DNA of 64,000 bases, taken from NCBI GenBank assembly GCA_965250245.1, contig OZ252296.1:3286001-3350000 (forward strand), in the 5' to 3' direction. The stretch's first letter is position 1, and each line of letters opens with the position of its first letter. Below are positions 44,779 to 52,254 of this stretch, piece after piece. The position numbers and the translations under genes were made by a program. Source of the DNA: JABDIP01 sp965250245 (GTDB lineage Bacteria > Pseudomonadota > Alphaproteobacteria > DSM-16000 > Inquilinaceae). Under the pieces are notes generated by a model. It was not told where the DNA came from. It saw only the letters and a program-made list of their open reading frames with translations, and searched no databases.

Positions 44779-45861
44779 ATTAGCACATCAGCAAACGAAT
44801 CTGACCCCTATAAGGCAGCCGGCGTCGACATCGCCAAGGGCAACGCCTTCGTGGAGTCGATCGGCGCCGCCGTCGCCGGCACCGGACGGCCCGGGGTCGT
44901 TTCGGGATTGGGCGGGTTCGGCGCCCTGTTCGACCCGCGCGCGGCCGGCTTCACCGACCCGATCCTGGTGGCCGCCACCGACGGCGTCGGCACCAAGCTG
45001 CGCATCGCCATCGACAGCGGCCGGCACGACACCGTCGGCACCGATCTGGTCGCCATGTGCGTCAACGACCTCGCGGTGCAGGGCGCCGAGCCCCTCTTCT
45101 TCCTCGACTATTTCGCTTCCGCGGCGCTGGACCCGGAGGCGGCCGGCGCGGTCGTCGCCGGCATCGCCAGGGCCTGCCGCGAGGTCGGCTGCGCCCTGAT
45201 CGGCGGCGAGACGGCGGAGATGCCGGGCATGTATGCGGCCGGCGACTACGACCTCGCCGGCTTCGCGGTCGGCGCGGTGGAGCGCGGCCAGCAGGTCACC
45301 GGCGCGCACATCGCCGCCGGGGACGTGGTGCTCGGCCTTGCCTCCAGCGGCGCCCACTCCAACGGCTTCTCGTTGATCCGCAAGATCGTCGGCGACGCGG
45401 GCCTGGCCTATGCCGACCCGGCGCCCTTCGCGCCGGGCGCCAGCCTGGCCGAGGCGCTGCTGACCCCGACCCGCCTCTACACCCCGGCGATGATCGCCCT
45501 GACCCGCGCCGGCCTGGCCCGCGGCTTCGCCCACATCACCGGCGGCGGGCTGACCGAGAACATCCCGCGCGTCCTGCCCGACGGGCTGAGCGTGACGCTG
45601 GATGCCGCCGCATGGCCCTGGCCGCCGGTCTTCGGCTGGCTGAAGGCGCAGGGCGGCCTCACCGACGCCGACATGGCCCGAACCTTCAACTGCGGCATCG
45701 GCATGGTGACGGTCGTCGCCGAAGGCGACGCAGAGTCCGCCGCCGCGCTGATGGAGGAGCACGGCGAGGCGGTGCATCGCATCGGCCGGGTCGTCGAGAC
45801 CGCCGGTGCGCGCGTGGTAATCGACAACACGGCCTCGTGCTGGAGCGCGGCCCCGGCATGA
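44779..45861 (+). CDS. purM: Phosphoribosylaminoimidazole synthetase (AIR synthase), probable ATT start
   Basis: A 360-residue purine enzyme that closes FGAM to AIR. Conserved parts are YKAAGVDIAKGNAFVE, ATDGVGTKLRIA, DLVAMCVNDLAVQGAEPLFF, GGETAEMPGMY and SSGAHSNGFSLIRK. The start is odd. In this frame the only usual start codon upstream of the conserved YKAAGVD is a GTG at 44680, inside the 5' end of the divergent DUF2066 gene. An ATT at 44779 has AGAGAGG 5 bases upstream and gives a family-normal 10-residue lead. The ATG at 44774 is out of frame. I therefore use ATT, or suspect an indel near 44780. The stop overlaps purN by ATGA. Confidence 0.93.
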   Translation: MSTSANESDPYKAAGVDIAKGNAFVESIGAAVAGTGRPGVVSGLGGFGALFDPRAAGFTDPILVAATDGVGTKLRIAIDSGRHDTVGTDLVAMCVNDLAVQGAEPLFFLDYFASAALDPEAAGAVVAGIARACREVGCALIGGETAEMPGMYAAGDYDLAGFAVGAVERGQQVTGAHIAAGDVVLGLASSGAHSNGFSLIRKIVGDAGLAYADPAPFAPGASLAEALLTPTRLYTPAMIALTRAGLARGFAHITGGGLTENIPRVLPDGLSVTLDAAAWPWPPVFGWLKAQGGLTDADMARTFNCGIGMVTVVAEGDAESAAALMEEHGEAVHRIGRVVETAGARVVIDNTASCWSAAPA

Positions 45862-46505
45862 GCCGGCTGAAAATCGCCGTCCTGATTTCCGGCCGCGGCA
45901 GCAATCTGCGCGCCCTGATCGAGGCCTGCACCGATCCCGCCTTCCCGGCCGAGATCGTGCTGGTGCTGTCGAACAATCCGCAGGCCGGCGGCCTGGCCCA
46001 TGCGGCCGAGGCCGGGCTGCCGTCGGCGGTCGTCGATCACCGCGGCTTCGCGGACAAGCCGGCCTTCGAGGCAGCGATAGAGGCCGAACTGGATCGCGCC
46101 GGGGCCGAGTTCATCTGCCTCGCCGGCTTCATGCGGCTGTTGACGCCGGGCTTCGTGGAGCGCTGGCGCGACCGGATGATCAACATCCACCCGTCCCTGC
46201 TGCCGGCCTTCAAGGGCCTCGACACCCATGCGCGGGCCCTGGCGGCGGGTGTGAGGATTTCCGGCTGCACCGTGCATTTCGTCCGCGCCGACATGGATGA
46301 CGGCCCGATCATCCTGCAGGCGGCGGTGCCGGTGCTTGACGGCGACGACGCCGACTCGCTGGCCGCGCGAATCCTGCAGGCCGAGCACCGCTGCTACCCG
46401 GCGGCGTTGCGGCTGGTCGCCGAGGGCCGGGCGCGGGTCGAGGGCAACCGTGTGCGGGTCGACGACGCGCCGCCATCGGGAACGCTGTTCAGCCCGCCGG
46501 CCTGA
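45858..46505 (+). CDS. purN: Phosphoribosylglycinamide formyltransferase
   Basis: A 215-residue enzyme that transfers formyl from 10-formyl-THF to GAR in purine synthesis. The N-terminal phosphate-binding VLISGRGSNLRALIEAC is followed by FICLAGFMRLLTPGFV, the catalytic MINIHPSLLPAFKGLDTHARAL (Asn, His) and GCTVHFVRADMDDGPII (Asp). It overlaps the purM stop by four bases. Its stop lies inside a GC hairpin (46494-46515). Confidence 0.97.
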   Translation: MSRLKIAVLISGRGSNLRALIEACTDPAFPAEIVLVLSNNPQAGGLAHAAEAGLPSAVVDHRGFADKPAFEAAIEAELDRAGAEFICLAGFMRLLTPGFVERWRDRMINIHPSLLPAFKGLDTHARALAAGVRISGCTVHFVRADMDDGPIILQAAVPVLDGDDADSLAARILQAEHRCYPAALRLVAEGRARVEGNRVRVDDAPPSGTLFSPPA

Positions 46506-46515
46506 CAGCCGGCGG
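46494..46515 (+). terminator. GC hairpin spanning the purN stop codon
   Basis: CCGCCGGC (46494-46501) pairs with GCCGGCGG (46508-46515) around a 6-base loop that contains the TGA. It is followed by ATTGGTCTTGT, only weakly T-rich. Possible terminator or 3' stabiliser. Confidence 0.4.
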
Positions 46516-46611
46516 ATTGGTCTTGTCAAACCGCACCCCGGCCCCGTAAGACAGCCGTCAAGGCGCGATCCCGCGGGCAGGAGATCGCGTTACCGTTTCG
46601 GGGGTAGCAAC

Positions 46612-46764
46612 ATGACCGGCATCGACAGGAACCCGGAAACCGACCCGTTCCTGGCCAGCAAACGGGCCACGTGGGAAGGCTTCATCAAGCTGACCGTCTG
46701 GGCGTCGGCGGCGGTCATCGTGATCCTGGTGATCCTGGCCCTGGTCTTCGTCGTCGGGTTCTAG
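46612..46764 (+). CDS. aa3-type cytochrome oxidase subunit IV-like small membrane protein
   Basis: A 50-residue protein: a polar head with ATWEGFIKLTVWASAA and one membrane helix (VIVILVILALVFVVGF). Its size, the W/Y-x-G-F-I-K-L motif and the single C-terminal span fit the alphaproteobacterial COX4_pro_2 family (aa3 oxidase subunit IV), which is often encoded apart from the other cox genes. The ATG at 46612 follows GGGGGTAG. It stands alone between purN and a palindrome. Confidence 0.75.
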   Translation: MTGIDRNPETDPFLASKRATWEGFIKLTVWASAAVIVILVILALVFVVGF

Positions 46765-46778
46765 CCGGCACATTCACG

Positions 46779-46863
46779 CGTCATTGCGAGGAGCCGACAG
46801 GCGACGCGGCAATCCACTGTCTGCCGATAGAGTGGATTGCTTCGCCCTCGGCTCGCAATGACG
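46779..46863. repeat. Palindromic intergenic element, family E (CGTCATTGCGAG type)
   Basis: Outer perfect arms CGTCATTGCGAG (46779-46790) and CTCGCAATGACG (46852-46863) and inner arms AATCCACT/AGTGGATT give one long hairpin with internal bulges. CGTCATTGCGAG palindromes of this form recur in many bacterial genomes. It lies between the convergent small oxidase gene and ndk. Confidence 0.85.
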
Positions 46864-46890
46864 GTGCTGGGGTACGGCGATCCGGTCGCC

Positions 46891-47313
46891 TTACCCGACG
46901 ATCTGATCCTCGCTGAAGAAGAAGGCGATCTCGGTTGCCGCGTTCTCCGGGCTGTCGGAGCCGTGCACCGAATTGGCCTCGATGGATTCCGCGAAATCCT
47001 TGCGGATGGTGCCTTCGGCGGCATCGGCCGGGTTGGTCGCGCCCATGATCTCGCGGTTGCGGGCGACCGCGTTCTCGCCCTCCAGCACCTGCACCACCAC
47101 CGGTCCCGACGTCATGAACGCGCACAGGCTGCCGAAGAACGGCCGCTCCTTGTGCACCGCGTAGAACCCTTCCGCGTCGGCCCGCGACAGGCGGATGCGC
47201 CGCTGCGCGACGATGCGCAGGCCACCCTCCTCGAACCGGGCGTTGATGGCGCCGGTCTGGTTGCGGCGGGTAGCGTCGGGTTTGATGATCGACAGGGTGC
47301 GCTCGATGGCCAT
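46891..47313 (-). CDS. ndk: Nucleoside diphosphate kinase
   Basis: A 140-residue enzyme that balances NTP and dNTP pools. ERTLSIIKPDATRRN is the N-terminal signature. His117 in NSVHGSDSPENA is the phospho-acceptor. Length and start (ATG at 47313, with AAGGGA upstream) are normal for the family. It is divergent from the PIN fusion gene; 157 bases separate them. Confidence 0.98.
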   Translation of the reverse strand: MAIERTLSIIKPDATRRNQTGAINARFEEGGLRIVAQRRIRLSRADAEGFYAVHKERPFFGSLCAFMTSGPVVVQVLEGENAVARNREIMGATNPADAAEGTIRKDFAESIEANSVHGSDSPENAATEIAFFFSEDQIVG

Positions 47314-47470
47314 GCTTCGTCCCTTGGAACCGGGTTTTCAGGAAAAGTCGCGGCGTTATAGACGCGCGCGGCGTCCCCGGGCAACCGGCCCGCAACCGTC
47401 TCCGGTTTTTTCCCTGTGAAGCGATACGCTGCCGTAGACTCCCGGGACATTTTTTCAACGGGACCTTCGG

Positions 47471-48343
47471 ATGACAGACCCGGACTTCAGGCTGGAGACC
47501 GTGCACGACGTCGTTCAGGCGTGGCAGGACGGCGTCATCGGCTATCGACAGGCGGCGCGGCTTGCCGGCTGCGATGGGCTGTCGGAGCTGTATGCCGCGT
47601 GCCTGTCCAGCGGTGTGTCCCTGCGCACCGCGCTGCTCCCCCACGAGGAAAAGGCCGTCGCGGCGGTGTCCCCGCTGATCGCCGACGCGCTGGCGCCGCC
47701 GCCGGCGAGCTCCAAGAAGGAAAACAAGATGCACAAGCGCAAGCCGATCACGCTGATCATCCCGGATGCAGGCCCGCTGATCACGCTCGCGCTCGCCGAC
47801 CGCCTGGAGCTGCTCCAGAGCTTCGGACGGCCGGTCATCATCATGGATGTGGTCCGGGAGGAATGCCTCCAGAAGCCGGAGGCGCCGGAGTACTCCAGGC
47901 TCAAGGCCTGGTTCGACACATCCGGCCAGAACCAGATGCGGATCATGAGCACGCCGTTCCTCGCCGTCTTCAAGACTGCCGCGAAGCAGGGTGCCGAGGG
48001 CGGTGACCCGCTCGCCACCCAGGGACTCGGTGACGCGACCATCGCCTGGTTCGTGGCTAATATCAGCCGCTTCCACTCGGCCGGCGATATCGGCCTGGTC
48101 CTGACCGAGGATGCGAGTTTCGGCGATGTCGCGCTGCGCCGGGACGTTCACGTGCTGTCGACGCGGGCCTGGCTGCAGGGGCTCGAGAATGCCGGCGTGA
48201 TCCCGTCGGCATCCGACGTCATCGCGGCGGTGCAGGCCAATGGCCGCAGCATCTCCCGCTACGCCGCCGACCGGCCGGCGATCATTACGCCCGGCACCAA
48301 GAGCGACTGGATCGACGAGACCAAGAAGAACAGCGGAAACTGA
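47471..48343 (+). CDS. UPF0175-like / PIN (DUF3368-like) fusion, putative single-chain toxin-antitoxin
   Basis: A 290-residue protein in two parts. Residues 8-55 (VVQAWQDGVIGYRQAARLAG, then LSELYAACLSSGVSL) look like the UPF0175 antitoxin pattern: helix, G-x-I-x-x-x-x-A-A-x-L-A-G, helix. After a Pro/Ser/Lys linker (about 72-90), residues 93-220 match a PIN nuclease of the DUF3368 kind: LIIPDAGPLITLALADRLEL, VIIMDVVREECL, GLGDATIAWF and LVLTEDASFGDV. The acidic set D99, E130/E131, D188 and D214 is kept. UPF0175 and DUF3368 are normally neighbouring antitoxin and toxin genes. An internal ATG at 47729 (Met87) has AAGGAA 6 bases upstream and would yield the PIN domain alone. The 48243-48343 tail is unassigned. 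Confidence 0.75.
   Translation: MTDPDFRLETVHDVVQAWQDGVIGYRQAARLAGCDGLSELYAACLSSGVSLRTALLPHEEKAVAAVSPLIADALAPPPASSKKENKMHKRKPITLIIPDAGPLITLALADRLELLQSFGRPVIIMDVVREECLQKPEAPEYSRLKAWFDTSGQNQMRIMSTPFLAVFKTAAKQGAEGGDPLATQGLGDATIAWFVANISRFHSAGDIGLVLTEDASFGDVALRRDVHVLSTRAWLQGLENAGVIPSASDVIAAVQANGRSISRYAADRPAIITPGTKSDWIDETKKNSGN
47729..48343 (+). other. Possible internal translation start giving the PIN domain alone
   Basis: In frame with the fusion gene, AAGGAA ends 6 bases before an ATG (MHKRKPITLIIPDAG). Use of this site would give a 204-residue PIN-only product from the same message. There is no proof that it is used. Confidence 0.35.
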
Positions 48344-48438
48344 CCCGGACGCCGGACAAGGCGCATCGGCCGCGGGCCGGTCACACCGAACCGTAGCCTC
48401 TGCAATTAGGCGGCGGGCCGTGCTATCACCCCGCCGCC

Positions 48439-50334
48439 ATGTTGCAGGTGAACGACCTCACATATCGGATCGGCGCGCGCGTCCTCTTGGAGCACGCGAC
48501 GGTCAGCGTGCCAAAGGGGCACAAGGTGTCGCTGATCGGCCCGAACGGGGCCGGCAAGACGACGTTGCTGCGCCTGATCCTGGGCGAGGCGGCGCCGGAT
48601 GAGGGCGCCATCTCGGTGCCCCAGGGCTGGCGGGTAGCGACCGTGGCGCAGGAGGCGCCGGCCGGCGAGACCAGCCTGCTCGACACCGTGCTGGCGGCGG
48701 ACCGCGAGCGCACCGCGTTGCTGGCCGAGGCCGAGCACGCCAGCGACCCGCACCGCATCGCCGACATCCAGACCCGGCTGGCCGATATCGACGCCCATTC
48801 CGCGCCGGCCCGGGCGGCGGCGATCCTGGCCGGGCTCGGCTTCGACGAGCCGGCCCAGGCCCAGCCCTGCCGGGCGCTCTCCGGCGGCATGCGCATGCGC
48901 GTGGCGCTGGCCGCGACCCTGTTCCAGGCGCCGGACCTGCTGCTGCTGGACGAGCCGACCAACCATCTCGACCTGGAATCCGGGCTGTGGCTGGAGAATT
49001 ACCTGAAGGGCTATCCCCATACCCTGCTGATCGTCAGCCATGATCGCGGCCTGCTGAACCGGGCGGTCGGCACCACGATCCATCTGGAGAACCGCAAGCT
49101 GGTCTCCTATTCCGGCGGCTACGACCAGTTCGAGCGCACCCGGCGGATGAAGCTGGAGCAGCAGGCGGCGATGAATGCCAAGCAGCTCGCCCAGCGCCGT
49201 CACATGCAGGCCTTCGTCGACCGCTTCCGCTACAAGGCCAGCAAGGCGCGCCAGGCCCAGAGCCGGCTGAAGGCGCTGGCCAAGATGGAGCCGATCGCGA
49301 CCGTTGCCGAGGCCCGCACGATCGTCTTCGACTTCCCCAAGCCCGAGCCTTTGTCGCCGCCGCTGCTGACTCTGGAGTCGGTCGATGTCGGTTACAACGG
49401 CAAGGCGGTGCTGGGCGGGCTCGACCTGCGCATCGACATGGACGACCGCATCGCGCTGCTGGGCGCCAACGGCAACGGCAAGTCGACGCTGGCCAAGCTG
49501 CTGGCCGGGCGCCTCGCCCCGCTGGAGGGCAAGCTGCGCAAGTCGCGCAAGCTGAAGGTCGGCTATTTCGCCCAGCACCAGACCGACGAGTTGGAGGTCG
49601 CCAAGACCCCCATCGAGCAGGCCGGTGTGCTGATGCCCATGGCGACGGAACAGAAGATCCGCGACCATCTCGGCCGCTTCGGCTTCTCCAAGGATCGGGC
49701 CGAGACGCGCATCGGCAACCTGTCCGGCGGCGAGAAAGCGCGCCTGCTGCTGGCCCTGATGAGCCGCGAGGCGCCGCACATCCTGCTGCTGGACGAGCCG
49801 ACCAACCATCTCGACGTCGACAGCCGCCAGGCACTGGTGCAGGCGATCAACGCCTATGAGGGCGCGGTGGTGCTGATCACCCACGACCCGCACCTGATCG
49901 AGCTGACCGCCGACCGGCTGTGGCTGGTGGCCGATGGCGACGTGCAGCCCTTCGACGGCGACATGGACGACTACCGCAAGCTGCTCTCCGGCCGCCGCCA
50001 GGCTGACCGCGCCGCCCGCCGGGCGGAACGCGCCGCCAACGGAAACGGCGCGCAGCCCGCCGGCACCAGCCGCAAGGACCAGCGCCGCGCCTCGGCCCAG
50101 GCCCGCGCCGCGCTGGCGCCGCTGCGCAAGGCCGCCCGCGCCGCCGAGCAACGGGTGGAACGCCTGCAAGCGCAGAAGGCCGTAATCGACACTCAACTCG
50201 CCAACCCGTCGCTCTACGAGGACCAGAGCGCTGACGTGACGGCGCTGACTCGCGAAGCGGCGGAGTTGGAGCGGGCCATTGCCGATGCCGAGGTGGCCTG
50301 GCTCGAGGCCCAGGAAGCGCTGGAGTCGGGCTGA
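48439..50334 (+). CDS. ABC-F family ATPase
   Basis: A 631-residue soluble protein with two ATP-binding cassettes and no membrane span. First cassette: GPNGAGKTTLLRLI, signature LSGGMRMRVALA, Walker B LLLLDEPTNHLD. Second: GANGNGKSTLAKLL, LSGGEKARLLLA, LLLLDEPTNHLD. The linker between them (RMKLEQQAAMNAKQ, FRYKASKARQAQSR) is the P-site tRNA interaction motif. A basic coiled-coil tail (about residues 515-631) follows the second cassette. Layout and length are like YheS/Uup, which act on ribosomes. ATG at 48439. The final third of the tail is Ala/Arg-rich. Confidence 0.93.
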   Translation: MLQVNDLTYRIGARVLLEHATVSVPKGHKVSLIGPNGAGKTTLLRLILGEAAPDEGAISVPQGWRVATVAQEAPAGETSLLDTVLAADRERTALLAEAEHASDPHRIADIQTRLADIDAHSAPARAAAILAGLGFDEPAQAQPCRALSGGMRMRVALAATLFQAPDLLLLDEPTNHLDLESGLWLENYLKGYPHTLLIVSHDRGLLNRAVGTTIHLENRKLVSYSGGYDQFERTRRMKLEQQAAMNAKQLAQRRHMQAFVDRFRYKASKARQAQSRLKALAKMEPIATVAEARTIVFDFPKPEPLSPPLLTLESVDVGYNGKAVLGGLDLRIDMDDRIALLGANGNGKSTLAKLLAGRLAPLEGKLRKSRKLKVGYFAQHQTDELEVAKTPIEQAGVLMPMATEQKIRDHLGRFGFSKDRAETRIGNLSGGEKARLLLALMSREAPHILLLDEPTNHLDVDSRQALVQAINAYEGAVVLITHDPHLIELTADRLWLVADGDVQPFDGDMDDYRKLLSGRRQADRAARRAERAANGNGAQPAGTSRKDQRRASAQARAALAPLRKAARAAEQRVERLQAQKAVIDTQLANPSLYEDQSADVTALTREAAELERAIADAEVAWLEAQEALESG

Positions 50335-50924
50335 CATCGTCGGATTGACCGGACGATATCGCATCAATTCGGCATCGTACCGGTGATCGCCGTCCGCAGT
50401 GCCAAGCTGACCGCCTGAGTGCCGACACCATTGATTCCAATACATTTCCGGCCTGCGTGGCTGGCATCGACGACCCCGTCCGGGCGGGTCGAATCGTTGG
50501 TAGCCACCGCCTCAATCGAAGAAGGTTTCAAGTATGTGATCCCCGTCACCGAGGACTTGAACGTGGCCTCCTAAGATATCAATGGACGATCAATTAGAAC
50601 TGACAAGAGCAACTACTACTTAAGAGGGCAAGGCCGAAGACAAGGGAACCTCCCTACTCCGAAGGCCGAACGACGAACCCGCCGAAGACCAGTGGAAGCT
50701 CATCGGGTCAAGTATTGTGAAACGGACCGACCAATTGAACTCTCAAAATCGAATGGCGCTCGCCAATCGATTACTTGCAGGAGACTCTACGGACCAAACC
50801 GATCGATCTCGCCGATCAGCAGTTTAGGAATTCGATCAGTCTTACATCGCAATGAGCAACGAGAAGAACTCCTAGGACCAACAAAAATAAAAACCGAGGG
50901 GGATAAATAAAGAGGGGCGAAATT
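50335..50924. other. Long low-GC intergenic region upstream of the LuxR-type gene
   Basis: These 590 bases contain no gene I can support. From about 50570 on, composition drops to near 50% G+C, unlike both flanks. Short frames exist (minus 50364-50549, plus 50692-50910), but neither has a good ribosome-binding site nor a recognisable product. The final bases carry GAGGGG 7-8 bases before the LuxR-type ATG. Such a large control region is typical of a master regulator that integrates many inputs; it could also contain a decayed gene. Confidence 0.6.
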
Positions 50925-51581
50925 ATGTCGTTTATTACGACTTTCCTGTTGGACCCAAACAGGCTCACGCGCGAAGGCTTGAAGCGGCTACTGGCAGACC
51001 CGGGATTCAACCTGATCGGCGACGGAGCCGATCTTGACGACCTGGCAACGCACATCTCCGAAAGGCCGCCGCCGCAACTCGTGCTGATCAATCTTCCCGG
51101 CGATTGCGAGCGTCCGGCCGACGTTGTCCGCCCGTTGCGCCCGCTGCTTCCCGAAAGCCAGCTGGTCGTGCTGACGACAAAGCTCGACTTCGCGACGCTG
51201 GCGCAAACCTTCGCCGCGGGTGTCAGCGGCTACCTGTTGAAGGACATATCGTGCGAGGCCCTGCTGCAGTCACTGAGCCTGGTCGCCATGGGCGAGAAGG
51301 TGTATCCGACCCTCCTCGCTGACCTGTTCGCCAGCGATCTGCTGCCCATCGCGCCGCGCCGCGCCGAGTTTTCGATCGCACCGAATCTCTCCCGTCGCGA
51401 GCGACAGATCCTGAACTGTCTGGCGGCCGGCGAGTCGAACAAGGGCATCGCCAACAGCCTGTCGATCACCGAGTCGACCGTGAAAGTCCATCTGAAGAAT
51501 ATCTTGCGCAAGATCAACGCCGCCAATCGGACACAGGCGGCGATCTGGGCCGTCAACAACGGTCTCGCCGACGCGGCGTAG
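50925..51581 (+). CDS. Orphan LuxR/FixJ-type regulator with phospho-acceptor-less receiver (CsgD-like)
   Basis: A 218-residue regulator. The N-terminal domain is receiver-like (TTFLLDPNRLTREGLKRLL), but the acidic pocket has one Asp and the phospho-acceptor is replaced (QLVLINLPGD, Asn at the usual Asp). The Lys is kept in GYLLKDIS. The C-terminal LuxR-type HTH is intact: LSRRERQILNCLAAGESNKGIANSL, then ITESTVKVHLKNILRKINA (seen as two parts). CsgD, the curli regulator of enterobacteria, has the same design. No sensor kinase is next to it. The CsgG-type operon starts 670 bases downstream. ATG at 50925 with GAGGGG before it. Confidence 0.88.
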   Translation: MSFITTFLLDPNRLTREGLKRLLADPGFNLIGDGADLDDLATHISERPPPQLVLINLPGDCERPADVVRPLRPLLPESQLVVLTTKLDFATLAQTFAAGVSGYLLKDISCEALLQSLSLVAMGEKVYPTLLADLFASDLLPIAPRRAEFSIAPNLSRRERQILNCLAAGESNKGIANSLSITESTVKVHLKNILRKINAANRTQAAIWAVNNGLADAA

Positions 51582-51635
51582 CAGATCCACGCCCGCTGCC
51601 GGACGACGGCCGCCTGCGCAGGCCCCGTCGATGCC

Positions 51636-51917
51636 CTACGGCTGGACGTTGTCGCAGGTTGTCCAGAACTCCGCGTTCATATCGCGACCGGGCAGGCGGA
51701 TGCGGCAATAGCTGTGCTCGGTGGTGTACTCGCTGATCCGCTCTCCGGTCTCTGTCATGAAGCAGCCCTCGGGCAGCGTCAGCGATGGCAACTCCAGTCG
51801 CAGCAACCGATCCAATTGTTCCTCGGAGGCACAGGCCGGCTTGCCGCCAACAGTGGCCGCGGCGAGCGCCGGCGCAGACGCCAGCAATACGGTCGAAGCC
51901 AAGATCATCGCGCGCAT
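51636..51917 (-). CDS. Small exported protein, unknown
   Basis: A 93-residue protein with a signal peptide (MILASTVLLASAPALAA). The mature part has four cysteines (KPACASEE, EGCFMTET, HSYCRIRL, TTCDNVQP), so two disulfides are possible. I chose the ATG at 51917 because GGAGG lies 6 bases upstream; an in-frame ATG 24 bases earlier lacks one. It is convergent with the LuxR-type gene and divergent from the csgG-like gene, so its promoter shares the region with the direct repeats. No family recognised; its place suggests, but does not prove, a link to the secretion locus. Confidence 0.7.
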   Translation of the reverse strand: MRAMILASTVLLASAPALAAATVGGKPACASEEQLDRLLRLELPSLTLPEGCFMTETGERISEYTTEHSYCRIRLPGRDMNAEFWTTCDNVQP

Positions 51918-52039
51918 CTTCGGCCTCCTGGTCGGCCGCATCGTTGTCGGTGCACGCCGTCTTCCCCTTGCCCACCATTCGTGAACCGATCGTCAGACAG
52001 CGCACCCGCCGGCGCTGAGAATCAAGCGAAAAATACTGC

Positions 52040-52144
52040 CTACCCCGAAAGAGTTAATCCATTCGGGCGATCGATTCCATTGCTACCTCAAAAGAATTAC
52101 CTCGTTCGGGCAAATATAGAGTCACTACCCAAGAGAGGTAATCC
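52040..52144 (+). promoter_or_regulatory. Three helically phased direct repeats upstream of csgG-like gene
   Basis: Copies at 52040-52060, 52083-52103 and 52125-52144 share the plan CTACC-x-C-x-AAAGA-x-TTA-x-TCC; the third lacks one base and has GGTAATCC. Start-to-start distances are 43 and 42 bases, four helical turns. They end 30 bases before the -35 box. This is the layout of an activator array on one face of the DNA. Confidence 0.7.
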
Positions 52145-52174
52145 GTAATTGGCAAGAAATATCCGTATGCGTTC

Positions 52175-52202
52175 ATGACAATTTTATATGAATTCTTAGT
52201 AT
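52175..52202 (+). promoter_or_regulatory. Candidate promoter of the csgG-like operon
   Basis: ATGACA (52175-52180) and TAGTAT (52197-52202) are separated by 16 bases. The predicted start near 52209 leaves a 45-base leader with GAGGG before the ATG at 52255. Confidence 0.5.
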
Positions 52203-52254
52203 TCGACGGCATTCATCAGGTTACCTAATCATCAATAACCGATCAGAGGGTGGC

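Larger units (their letters stand above)
51918..52254. other. Divergent control region with phased repeats
   Basis: These 337 bases separate the small exported protein gene (minus) from the csgG-like gene (plus). They are AT-rich from 52020 on. They contain the direct repeats at 52040-52144 and the candidate promoter at 52175-52202. No gene is supported. Confidence 0.7.

Noticed and set aside
45057..46505. 482-codon frame with purN at its end
   Set aside because: The part before 45858 is a shifted reading of purM; purN starts at 45858 by ATGA overlap.
46779..46863. tRNA-like cloverleaf in the CGTCATTGCGAG element
   Set aside because: No T-loop GTTCRANYC or CCA-adjacent acceptor pattern; the pairing is one long hairpin.
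50364..50549. 61-codon minus-strand frame in the low-GC spacer
   Set aside because: No ribosome-binding site or family match, and the plus strand has an equally open short frame there.
50692..50910. 72-codon plus-strand frame just before the LuxR-type gene
   Set aside because: Composition looks non-coding (third-position GC not raised) and no start signal is seen; a small regulatory peptide cannot be fully excluded.
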